From the NCBI GenBank assembly GCA_963920575.1, contig OY986974.1:806001-870000 (forward strand): a stretch of DNA of 64,000 nt, given 5' to 3'. The stretch comes from Narthecium ossifragum (taxonomy: Eukaryota > Streptophyta > Magnoliopsida > Dioscoreales > Nartheciaceae). How positions within the stretch are numbered: position 1 is the stretch's first letter; each line of letters opens with the position of its first letter. A program made the position numbers and the translations under genes. A model generated the notes under the pieces. It had not been told where the DNA came from. It saw only the letters and a program-made list of their open reading frames with translations, and searched no databases. Positions 23,013 through 33,377 of this stretch are shown in pieces.

Positions 23013-26000
23013 GAAGGTTGGAGAGAACAGAGAGATGTGGTGAGAGAGGAGAGAGAGACCGCGAAGATAGATGGAGAGAGAAAGCAGAGAATGGGGTTTG
23101 GCAAGTAAAAACTGGTCACGTGCAGAACACGTGATCAGTTTCCGTCAAGTCCCCATACGGCGTCAGGGTTATGGTATTAAAGAGCGTGGTTTCAAAACTT
23201 GGGGGCATACATGAACAAATCAAGTTTCAAGTTTTTGAAGGTACGTATCAGAACACGATGTATCAAACTTGGATGTACCAAAATACAATTTAAACTTTAA
23301 TTTATTTATTTTATAGAAGCCGTCGGATGATTGATTTATTATTAGTTCTAATATATACTAAGCGTACAACAAATCGGCACTGGGAGCATCTACTGTTTAA
23401 AGATATAGGGGTATATTAATTCAATCAATTAGGTGCATGATGACTCCAATGGTTGCGAATGCGACACCTGGTAGGGTACCGGTGTGTCACGATCACGACC
23501 TCCCATCCCCGTGGATTATTCTTGAGGTCTTATCTAAAAATCGCGCGTTCCCCGACCCCGAGGTCCTAACATTCCAAGTTTCCAACCTTGAGATGATCCC
23601 GACCTTCCTCTATATATTGATGCAACAGTAATAAATATCTATTTCTCATCTATGTTTAATGTTATGCACGCGGATGATGACCACGAAGCTCTCTATATAC
23701 CCTCCTGACTGAGTCCTGATCAGCACGGTGGAATTTATAAATATGTATTTAGAAATGAGCTGGATTCTATTTTACATAACAACTAGCTCAGCCGACCTGC
23801 AATCAAAGAAAGTTAAAGGAAAAAGGGGGAAAAAAACAAAGAGAAAATTGGAGTACATAAAGCCGGCGAGCTTAATTGGAGTTCCGTTGCCTCTTGGCTT
23901 AATTAATCAAAATATAAATCACTCAAGTTGCCAAAACTCTTTAATATTTGAAAATCATTGACCACATAGAATTGCTAAATCTACAAAATATATTCGTGGG
24001 ATTTGTGATGAGATTAGTAAGTATTGTACAACAACAAATGGATTACACGGCATAATGTATAATGTGTCGTCAGAAATTATAATGAAGTTAATGGCATATT
24101 AGTCTTGTAAATCTTCCTTAATTTCACATTAGTCTTTACAATCCTGACGATATCAAAAGCCCCTCAAATCTATCAAAGGATCTCAAAAACCAGTTCCTGT
24201 CCAACCACCCCATGTGAAAGAATGAAAACACCCATGTGTAACAAAATGAAATCCCCTATGCATAATAGCAATTAATATTGTTAAAAAAATTATCTAATTA
24301 ACATTTGTTAAAAGAAGGGTTAATTGGCCTGAGGTCCAGGATTTGGTAATTTATCAACGTGTATAGTCCATGGTTTTTTTTACAACAATTTATCAATAGA
24401 TCCACTTCGATCCAACCTTGATTGATCCAGGCTCAGCTACTTGACTTGATAAGATTCTTCCTGATCTGATCTGGTTCGGTCAACATTGATCCAGACCCAG
24501 TCAAGACTTAGCAACGTGGCTCGATCAGACCCATCCTGATCCGATCAGGTCCAGGTAGATCCAGATCCAATTCTAATCCAGCCCAATTGATCCAGATCCA
24601 ATTTTAATTTTCTCTTTTTAATTAAAAATAAGATGATTTTTTCTTTTTAATTTTCTTACCCGCGAGGGGTGGGAGCTCAAAGAGGCCTACGGAAGGCTCT
24701 ACACTGGAGCTGGTTCGAGCAGCCGAGAAGGATAAGGCGATGGTGGAGAAAAAATGTAGAAGTGGGTTTTTGTCGATAGTTTGGGTTTAACGCCTTGGAA
24801 AAAAAAAAAAAAGACCCGAATGGCTTTAATAACAAATTAGAGGTACTATTTGGGGGGCACTGGCCCCTTCCCTCTTAAAAGAATTACCTAATTACCATTT
24901 GGCCGCTACCTTGCAGCAGACATGCGGTGGGTTGCAACTCAGTTGAAAGAAGTTTTCTTCATTTTGGTTCCTAGATCTTAATTGAGTGTGCCAATAGTTA
25001 ATTTGTCCCCTGTAGGAGGGTCTCTCCGTGTCCTATTTTTTGGTTGCCCGGTCATGATCACCTTCCGGTGTCACCGTTTTGAGTTGGGGCTGTCACCGTT
25101 TGAGTTTGGGTTGCTTCGTCTTTTGAAGGTTGGGCTGTCACCGTACTATCTCTATAACTTTTTGTCAAGGATACATGGCCTACGGGCTCAATTGCTCAAA
25201 AAAATAAAAAATAAAAATTTTGCATTTTCCTCCCTCTTTTATTGGTTTTCATTGCAACAGCCTCAGGTTAATTTTCAGCTCGCTGTTGCAATCAAGTGCA
25301 ATCTGGTCATTATGTTCTTAAGTGATTTAGAATAATTATAACAGATTCAAAAACATAAATGTTCTTATTTCGATCACACCCTCTAATTGAATCCCAATTC
25401 AATTGCTATAAACTAATCAACTAATAAAGGGTATTTTGATCATTATTTCCTGAGTAAGATAAAATAAGTAGGATGAATTTGATTTATTAAAATAAATTTA
25501 TAAGATTGGAGGCTTTTTACAAAACTAAATATACATTATACATGGGGCAAAATTCAAGTATCTGTAATGGAGGCAGTGATTTTTTTCACAATATAATTAT
25601 AAGGTAGGGGGTTATTTGAAAAGAAAAAAAACATTATTCTCTTATGAAGTCATAAATTTCTTTGTTTGAGAAAATTCATGGAAGATTTTAAATATAGAGA
25701 CCATGAATATATTATATATTCAACCAAAATAACGAAGCAATCGAAATAAACCACGTACTGATTTGGCTGATATATATACGTAGCAATTGGGGTTTTTATC
25801 CTGGATTAATGGACATATCAACATCGACTTTCACATCAACTCATAAAAATAAAAATAAAACATCGACTTTCACATGAATTTTTTTACTTTTCATAATTCA
25901 AAGAGGCTAGGTGTCTGGCTTTTCCTAGACTTTCAGTAGTTTATTGATTCTCATGGGTAAAATAAGCTACACACAACCTCAAAGTATTGTGACACCTCAC

Positions 26001-26904
26001 CTCGCTCTCGTCGTTGGGTGAAACGTTTTCGTCATTATAAATTGGCCCTAGATAGCTTGCTTAATTTTCAACAACCAACAGCATCGATCGAGCTAAGTAC
26101 AAATGGACAACTAGGTAGATAGGCCAAATTGTACTTTAGTATAATGTAATTAAATTCAAGTCTCACGATCTAGTACCTCGAATTAAAAAAAAAATAATAC
26201 TTTAGCACCATAATGTTATAAACTTAATTATGCATTCTAATTCCGCTATCCCAACGTCGTTACTTTAACTTGATGGCAAACCAGTCAAGCTCTCTCATTC
26301 AACATTACCGGAGTAAAATCTAACGATTCTATATCATAATCGTCAAATTGAAGGCTCTTACGTGAATAACCTTGAATCATCAAATTTTGCTCCGGTGGTG
26401 TTGGATCAGAATAACTTAGAATAGTGGGCAGTGGTTATCCGTGAAATCATGTGAGTGTGGTGGTTATAAAAAAAAGAAAGGAATAGTGGGGGGGCAATGG
26501 TTATGCTATAGGCAGGGCCCATCTAGTAATTATATAACCACAGGTAATTCAAATGAAAAGGTTTGTACGAGGAGGCGTCGCCGTCAGTCTCTCTCTAGAT
26601 CTCTCCGCCTCCCGGCCACGGCCACCTCCACTGACAGGGGAGGGGAGATATATATAGAATAGTGTAGTATAGTATAGGGAAGGCGTTACTATTAAGGGTG
26701 TCTCTTTCAGAGGATGGTAAGGTCCCCTGGCCTTTTGACAACAGCAATAAAATGCTCGTTGATGCTCTGCTGCTGCTGCTGTCGCCTTTAATTTGTCTCT
26801 CCTCCCTTTTTTCCACTGGTTTTTTGACGTATAAACTTTTGTAGACGGCTGGATCCTGAAGAATTTACTAATTAACATGACGTGTAACTCCTTTTAAGGG
26901 TGAT
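23013..26904. other. AT-rich intergenic DNA with GATCCA-rich patch
   Basis: No gene is recognised over nearly 4 kb. At about 24410-24605 the words TTGATCCAG, GATCCAGACC and GATCCGATC recur many times at irregular spacing. An A-rich run near 25197-25220 and one near 24798-24811 could be tails of old insertions. Short frames have no recognisable similarity. Confidence 0.4.
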
Positions 26905-27154
26905 TTGGTGAGGCTGAGAAAGGCTAAAGTTGGATACGGGATGTGGCGACTCTGGAAGCAACGCAATAACTTGCTCTTTCGTGGCGAGGTTGTCATGGCA
27001 AGGGACGTCGCTCGGGGGGTGGTCTGGGCTGCTAGAGAATGGATTACTGTGAATTCTAGACGTAGTCCAGCTCCCTCCGGCGGAGGTGATGGGTTTGTTG
27101 TGATTCAGTCTGACGCTTCCTTTGTTTCGGCTGGGTGCTTAGCAGGTGTGGGCG
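26905..27154 (+). pseudogene. LINE-type zinc-finger/RNase H fragment cut by the assembly gap
   Basis: The plus-strand frame reads MWRLWKQRNNLLFRGE followed by a spacer and QSDASF, with AGVG at the gap edge. This is the usual order at the end of plant LINE pol: a W-x-x-W-K-x-R-N element (end of the zf-RVT region), then the first catalytic Asp of RNase H. It runs into the N gap at 27155 and does not resume beyond the LTR element, so the rest is missing or lies in the gap. Confidence 0.6.
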
Positions 27155-27354
27155 NNNNNNNNNNNNNNNNNNNNNNNNNNNNNNNNNNNNNNNNNNNNNN
27201 NNNNNNNNNNNNNNNNNNNNNNNNNNNNNNNNNNNNNNNNNNNNNNNNNNNNNNNNNNNNNNNNNNNNNNNNNNNNNNNNNNNNNNNNNNNNNNNNNNNN
27301 NNNNNNNNNNNNNNNNNNNNNNNNNNNNNNNNNNNNNNNNNNNNNNNNNNNNNN
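27155..27354. other. Assembly gap (200 N)
   Basis: Exactly 200 N bases suggest a placeholder rather than a measured gap. Comparison with the other LTR shows that about 219 bp of LTR end should lie here, so the true gap is probably larger than 200 bp. Confidence 0.98.
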
Positions 27355-28753
27355 AAAGAGTACTAATAGATAAGATAATGCCAAGGAAATCTAATCAATA
27401 ATAAAGAACTTACTAGGTATTCCTAAGATAAGAGCAGATAAATCAACTTAGATGATTTCATATAGTCGATAGGTGAATGGCTAGAAGTCCTACCACTCAA
27501 CGAAGACGTCGGGGATAATATCAAGAATGGATATTGGTAAATAATCAAGGTGGTTCTGGCACCTTGAGATCGCCTACTAGAATGTATCAAGGATTAGAGT
27601 TAACCTAGTGGTTCTGGCACTAGCATTGCTGGTTCTAGCACATACGAAATCCCTAATCTCGAATAATGATGAATAACGAATTAAGACGCGGTCATAATGG
27701 TTCTAGCATTATGTGTAATGGTCCTAGCATTACAAGGCTCTTAATCTCGAGAAGGAAATCCTCACATCCATGGTCCTAGCACGGATGTTTGATGAGAATA
27801 TCTAATCTCAAGCCCTAACATGCACAAGACCTAAATCTAGGGCATATAGGAACAAATCATTCATCTAACAAATAATAATAATCACACCAATAGATAAGAA
27901 CATAAAAACAATCCATTCAATCATCAAATGTATGATTTACAACTCATAATCTATAGAAAACCCTAATAAATAACTTTACTACATCATAGAATTCCTAGGC
28001 TAGGGTTTAGGTACTCATCTTAAGAAGAGGACACCTTGATGAAGGTTGTTGAAGCCATCCATCCATGGATCTTCTCCCAAAGATCTAACCCTAACCCTAA
28101 TTTATTTGAGAAGAAAGGAGGAAGAAAAAGGGGGAAGAAAGCTGTAAAAAACGTCTAAAGGAACCCCAAATTCGGCCCTCCCCGGCAGCCAAAACGCCCC
28201 CAAAGAAGGCTATTTATAGCCTAATACAAACCCTAACTCGGATTAGTCAATTTCCTTTTATTTTTCCCGCAGCGCCCAAGGAGATCGATCTCCTTTGGGT
28301 TGAGATCGATCTTCTTCACTTCGGGAACTTCAAAAACTGAAATTTGCCCGACCCAGATCGATCTGCATGGGAAGCAGATCGATCTGGTTTTCCGTAACTG
28401 CTTCTTCTGCACCTCTGTACTAGAAATGGCATATCTTCCTTTAGGAAACTCCAAATCACGAACCGTAAAAAAGTTCTGGAATCTAGACTTCAAGAGCTTT
28501 CCAACCATATATAGTACATCATCTGGTTCGTCATGAGCAGGTACATTTTGATGTCAAAGATGGTTCATCTTTGCTCCTTTGCTCTTTTGCTCCTAGCAGG
28601 TTCTTTATTTGTTCGTTTTAGCTCCAAACTTGATCTAATCTTCGTTGAGAATCCTTAAGCCTGAAATGGGGAAAAGACAATCAAAATAGCATTACTCGGA
28701 GACTAACGAGACCTAGTTAAAAGGGTGATTTGTGCACTTTTCACGTCTTATCA
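27355..28753 (-). repeat. 3' LTR of the gypsy-like element (end truncated by gap)
   Basis: It aligns base for base with 33597-34994. It contains four GATCGATC palindromes (28283, 28304, 28356 and 28377) and a series of GGTTCTAGCA / GGTCCTAGCA phrases between 27550 and 27780. Confidence 0.9.
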
Positions 28754-28763
28754 AACCCCCCAA
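28754..28763 (-). other. Polypurine tract of the gypsy-like element
   Basis: The minus strand reads TTGGGGGGTT directly before the 3' LTR start TGATAAG, the expected place for the plus-strand primer. Confidence 0.8.
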
Positions 28764-31188
28764 CTTGATCTTTGCTAGTCCCTCGAGCAAAGCAAGATAA
28801 AAATAAACATAAAGCAATAAACCTAACTAGCCACTTTCGTAGGTCTCACGATTACACTTAGCATGTGTAACAAGCCTTTAAACCCCTGGGTGGCCCCAGT
28901 GGATGAGTTATAGTCTCCTGAGGGTTTCCAGTGAAGATACCCACAAACATCTATACATCCCCTTGACATATCATCATAACTCAATTATAATATTCATTAA
29001 CTCTAATGCATCAAATAGAACTAATATTCATGAATGTATTCTTTAATTTACAGACACATAAAAGTAGAGTAAATACAAGCATGTCATAACACACTTCCAA
29101 TACTTGAACATATTTAATCATAATTCAAGAATAACCTTAACACTCCAGTGTGTGAATAAAGTTCCACATGCATCAGAGTCTCCATTATATCCAAGCATTC
29201 GACTGTTCAAGATCAACATTCTAAGCATGCACATATTTTCCACTATCACATAACAATATCTGTCCTTTTTTTTCAGACACATACTTTTTTCTTTAGGAAA
29301 TTCAACCGTTTTACGCGAACAACATGCTGGTTAGGCACCCTGCCCGGTTACTAGGTATGAAATCCTTTTTTTTTTTCATTTCACTTTTTTTTCATTTTCT
29401 TTTTTTTCAGGTAATTCAACTGTTTTACGCGAACAGCACGCTGGTTAGGCACACTGCCCGGTTACTAAGTTGAAAACCCTACACTTTCAGACAGATACTT
29501 TTTGTGAACAGAAAATTGCATGTGTTCGTGTATCTTCTGTGACATGACAGAGAACAATAAATCTATTCCAGTCTTAGGCTCAGAATCTAATTTCAGCTCT
29601 TCAACATGTGAAAGTGCTCAGTGCGATAAGATATGTCATGTTATCCCTAAATCATGGTAAAAGTGTTAAAGTATAGAGATAATGCCATGCATAGCTAAAT
29701 TTGCTAGACTTTATATGACATATAAATTTCCGAACAAATCATCGAATAGATTTCTAAATCATGCATCTTTATAAACAAAAATCATAATGTCATTCTTTTG
29801 ACATGTTTTAAGGGATGTATAATAGTTGGTTATCATAAAAAAATAAACATAAATTCCTAGAATTCTACCCCCAACTTAAATGTAATTGTCCCCAATTACA
29901 CTAAGTCATAAAAATAAAGCAAGGTATAAAGGGTAGAGATCACCATAAGATCGTGTCAGAATAGTCATCTTCCGCATTATAAGCACCACAACGCCCACAC
30001 AATGAAAACATCGCCACGTCAAGAAATCATGTCTCTAGAAAATACGATCTATATTTGGTATTAATATCCGCCCGTGAGTAATGTACAAAGGAAAACCTGT
30101 CATAAAAATACCTTTCCAAAAAGTCAAATAGAATAGAATGGAAAATATATCATTAATAGCAAAAAGGCATATAAATTACTAAAAATTTCGGCAGAGTCTC
30201 CTTTGTATTTCTTGAATATGTAGCCTGTACAATCATTCATCCACATAATTTAAAATATAGACATTAAAATATATTAAATCATCCACGCGCAACACAAAAA
30301 AAATTCAGCATTAATAAAATTGTCCTGATTGATGATCGCGACCGTCCGATCGGAAAATGGATCACTGTAGCCTCTGGATCATGTATGGCAGCCAATGGAC
30401 GGCTGAGAGCTCGTCGGAGGTGAATCGACGGTGAAACCTCGTCGCCGGAGGGCGGGAAGGGTTGGGATGGAATCGTGGAAGGCAAAGGGGTTTACTGGTA
30501 AAGTCTGATCGAAGCATAGTGGCCTCCAGACGACGGAACGACGGTGGATGGCTCGGAGGAAGATGACCAGAGTTGGAAACCGGCGGTCGGAGCTTCAATC
30601 TAGGTTGGCAAGGATCGAGGAAGGATCGTGGAGGCCGAAGGAACTCACCTATGGGATTTAATTTCAAAATAAGAGTTCCAGGAGGTGGATAGAAGATAGC
30701 CGGCGTGGTGGGAGATCGTCGGGAGTGGACGCCGGCGATCCAAGCTGCAAGCTCAGGTTTTGAAGGTGGTAGAAGATTCGTGACAGCCAGAGGACGGTTC
30801 TGGAGGTGATTAAGGGTGGTGGGAAGCAGTGGAAGAGGTGATCGGAGATAGCCGGTGAAACAGGGGAGGCTCACCGCCGTCGGAGGAGGTGATATTGAGG
30901 GAATACGAGGTCGGGAGGAGGTATAAGAGAAGATGGCGGTGATGTAGGTGTTGGTTTGGAGGGACGGGGATGGTCGGAGGGACGGCGACGGGCGGTGGGT
31001 GGTGACGGCTCGGGGACGAGCCGGGACGACGAGCCCATGGCTCGCTGGTGAGCCGCGACGAGAAGGAGAGAGAAAAACTTGGGAAAAATAAGGGAAATCC
31101 GGGGAAAAATGGAAAAATGGAAACAAAATCATGGAAAAAAACCTAAAAATTAAGGTAAATCCTAAAAATTAAAAAGAACTCCTAAAAA
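28764..31188. other. Non-coding 3' half of the gypsy-like element interior
   Basis: The stretch between the long reading frame and the polypurine tract has no retroviral-type domain. A roughly 70-bp segment is repeated at about 29296-29366 and 29411-29480 (shared TTTTACGCGAACA and CTGGTTAGGCAC). Part of it (30362-31132) has an open frame listed separately at low confidence. Confidence 0.6.
30362..31132 (-). CDS. Open frame of doubtful coding value in the gypsy-like element
   Basis: A 256-residue frame begins MILFPFFHFSPDFPYF and is rich in Pro, Ser and Arg (RPSPSLRPSPSL, PPSFRRLEAT). It has no domain I recognise and no repeats. Its composition follows the local GC-rich, CCG-rich strand bias, so it may be an accidental frame or captured host sequence. 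Confidence 0.2.
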   Translation of the reverse strand: MILFPFFHFSPDFPYFSQVFLSPSRRGSPASHGLVVPARPRAVTTHRPSPSLRPSPSLQTNTYITAIFSYTSSRPRIPSISPPPTAVSLPCFTGYLRSPLPLLPTTLNHLQNRPLAVTNLLPPSKPELAAWIAGVHSRRSPTTPAIFYPPPGTLILKLNPIGEFLRPPRSFLDPCQPRLKLRPPVSNSGHLPPSHPPSFRRLEATMLRSDFTSKPLCLPRFHPNPSRPPATRFHRRFTSDELSAVHWLPYMIQRLQ

Positions 31189-31208
31189 CTGGGTTGCCTC
31201 CCAGCAAG
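31189..31208 (-). promoter_or_regulatory. Conserved GGGAGGCAACCC hairpin motif of plant gypsy elements
   Basis: The minus strand reads CTTGCTGGGAGGCAACCCAG, just downstream of the stop of the long frame. It contains a short inverted repeat CTGGG/CCCAG. I know the phrase as a recurrent motif in many plant gypsy-type elements; its function is not known to me. Confidence 0.6.
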
Positions 31209-31216
31209 TGCTCGGT

Positions 31217-32386
31217 TTATCGTCTTCCGCTCGACGTTATGCTATAAAGATCAAAACCGAATTTGGGTGGCCGATGGTTCCAGGTGAAGAAATACAGAGA
31301 GTGAAGAATAGAGAAGACGTGCAAACATGATTTATCAAAGATGAAAGACTGGTCCCAAGTAATGAAATCATTAAAAAATTTAGTTAGTGACCAATCACCA
31401 TCCTGCAAGCCATGTGTTTCAATAAATCTGTCTATCATCATATAGGCTTTTGGTGGCCTATGGTTGAAATTATAGAAATACATGCATTGAAGGATGGAGA
31501 TGAGGTGCAAACATGCTTTATCAAAGAAGAAAGGAGAATTCATGGCAAATAATTCATTATAAGTTTTAGGCATTGGCCAATTGTCATCCTTCAAGCCATA
31601 GATTTTAATAAATGGAGTCATCATCAAGTGGTCTTTTGGTGGCCGATGGTTTAAAGTATAGAAATACATGGTCCGAATACGAGCAAAGTCATGCAAACAT
31701 GCTTCATCAAAGAAAAAGGGAAGGTCTTTAGCAAACAAAGTACAAAAATGGGGAGTCTTGCAAGAGTCTTTGATGAAATTACAATCAAATTCAGCATGAC
31801 TTAGGAAAAGTGGAATAACAAGGTCTGCCTCCTCACAATGTTCAACAAGTGTAGATGAAGTGGAGGGTAAAGGCTCAAAGTGAGGTTTCCTATGAAAGGT
31901 CTGGCTAATATCACTAGATTCCTCATTATCATTTAAACAAAGCAAAACACCATCATCATCCGACACGTCAAAGACCGGTAACTTATCATTATATGTACTT
32001 TCATCACCATAATCATCAAAAATCGGTAAAATATCACTCGCATATGATGCCTCAAGTACAGGCTCATTATCATTAAACATATCATTCACCGGTAATGACT
32101 TATCATCCTGAACATTATCATCAATAACATACTCAAACACCGGTAAGTCCTCATGAAACATATCAATGACATCAAATGCGGGTAATATCTCTTTATTAAC
32201 ATCATCATTAATTTGTTCATCGAAAACCGGTGAGTTATCATAAACTATACCACCATCACATGCCTCAAAATCATTAACCGGATAAGCATTATCAACATCA
32301 TCATTAATCGTACGAGGCTCTAAGTCACACATGCTTTCATCACTATCATCATCATCATGAACAATATGAGGCAGTTGTCCATTCAA
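31217..32386 (-). CDS. Downstream part of the gypsy-like element's frame, with three repeated modules
   Basis: A 389-residue acidic frame lies in the same phase as the upstream frame, separated by a single TGA. Its first 170 residues are Asp-rich with repeated short phrases (LPVFDV, LPAFDV, LPVFEY, LPIFDD). The C-terminal half holds three copies of a roughly 50-residue module with core FFFDEACLHDFARIRTMYFY / FFFDKACLHLISILQCMYFY / FIFDKSCLHVFSILHSLYFF, each followed by NHRPPK. The frame's first codon here is TTG, so it is probably not an independent start. I do not recognise the module; it is not protease, reverse transcriptase or integrase. It could be read only by stop-codon readthrough, reinitiation, or in relatives lacking the TGA. 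Confidence 0.6.
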   Translation of the reverse strand: MNGQLPHIVHDDDDSDESMCDLEPRTINDDVDNAYPVNDFEACDGGIVYDNSPVFDEQINDDVNKEILPAFDVIDMFHEDLPVFEYVIDDNVQDDKSLPVNDMFNDNEPVLEASYASDILPIFDDYGDESTYNDKLPVFDVSDDDGVLLCLNDNEESSDISQTFHRKPHFEPLPSTSSTLVEHCEEADLVIPLFLSHAEFDCNFIKDSCKTPHFCTLFAKDLPFFFDEACLHDFARIRTMYFYTLNHRPPKDHLMMTPFIKIYGLKDDNWPMPKTYNELFAMNSPFFFDKACLHLISILQCMYFYNFNHRPPKAYMMIDRFIETHGLQDGDWSLTKFFNDFITWDQSFIFDKSCLHVFSILHSLYFFTWNHRPPKFGFDLYSITSSGRR

Positions 32387-32407
32387 CCATTTAATATGTG
32401 CCGCCGA

Positions 32408-33064
32408 TCAGAAATCATCAATAATATCATTACACACCGGCGAAACATCATTCGACTCATCATGAACAAGTGAAGTCTCATTAGGAATCTCATAAGTGCA
32501 TGTGTCACTAACATTGGCAACTTGGCTATCACAAGTAACATTATTAAAACTAGGAAGTGCCGAATCATTCCTACAATCATCAACCGCATCATCGTAGGAT
32601 TCCATCAAAGAAGCTAGTTGTCCAATTCGGGCTTCCATATTGGCTAATACTTGTGAATGAGAATGTAGGATTGGTGTTAGCTCCTCAAAAGTCTCTAAAG
32701 CTTTAAGAATCCTTTCATCTAAAGATGGATCTACGTATGCTTGTGATTCAAAGGGGCTGAGAGGTTCATGCCAATGTTCGGGTGGTGGGTATTGTGTTTG
32801 AGGAAGATAAGATGGTTCAAAATTAGGTGCAAAGTATTGGTCCGATATACTCATATCTTGTAGTTGAATATTGGGAGGATAGTAACCTTGGGATTGCCAA
32901 TCATGGTATGGATGATCACTCAAATCCGGACCATAGGTGTATGAATGAGAATCATAAGACGGGTTTGAGAAATCATATGTATCGTTAACATAAGTGGGTG
33001 CACAACTAGATGGTAAAAAGTAATCGTTCAATGGGGCACCCGGTGGCATATACTCATCGGCCAT
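32408..33064 (-). CDS. Upstream gag-like frame of the gypsy-like element
   Basis: A 218-residue frame begins MADEYMPPGAPLNDYF at the first ATG after the primer site and ends in TGA at 32410-32408. The first 110 residues are rich in Tyr, Pro, Ser and Asp. Residues about 125-160 (LKALETFEELTPILHSHSQV then NMEARIGQLASLM) look like a short coiled coil. They resemble the ...LEVQIGQLA... segment in the Gag of Athila/Tat elements, from memory. There is no zinc knuckle. Its function is unknown; a Gag-derived particle or RNA-binding role is only a guess. Confidence 0.55.
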   Translation of the reverse strand: MADEYMPPGAPLNDYFLPSSCAPTYVNDTYDFSNPSYDSHSYTYGPDLSDHPYHDWQSQGYYPPNIQLQDMSISDQYFAPNFEPSYLPQTQYPPPEHWHEPLSPFESQAYVDPSLDERILKALETFEELTPILHSHSQVLANMEARIGQLASLMESYDDAVDDCRNDSALPSFNNVTCDSQVANVSDTCTYEIPNETSLVHDESNDVSPVCNDIIDDF

Positions 33065-33353
33065 GTATAAACAATCAAATAAACAAGAACCAAGTCAAAA
33101 AGTTAGAAATACGTTACAAGGGGTTGGTCCAAGTACGAGACACCCGTCGTCGCTTAGATGTTGTCAAATCTCGCACGGCGGTGTCTTCTATCAACACAAA
33201 GATATAGAAATGTTAGCACAAATTCTATTTTTGTATTTTTAAATTTTAATTTTTTTTATTATGATTTTCGTTTTTTTTTAAATAAATAAGAACAAAAGAA
33301 ACAACTAGTTGGAAGCAACTACACTAAGTAAACAACTTAAAACCCTAATTAAT

Positions 33354-33371
33354 TCCCCGGCAACGGCGCCA
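33354..33371 (-). other. Primer binding site complementary to tRNA-Asp
   Basis: The minus strand reads TGGCGCCGTTGCCGGGGA, complementary to the 3' end of plant tRNA-Asp including CCA, and lies six bases inside the 5' LTR. This site is typical of several plant gypsy lineages. Confidence 0.9.
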
Positions 33372-33377
33372 AAATTC

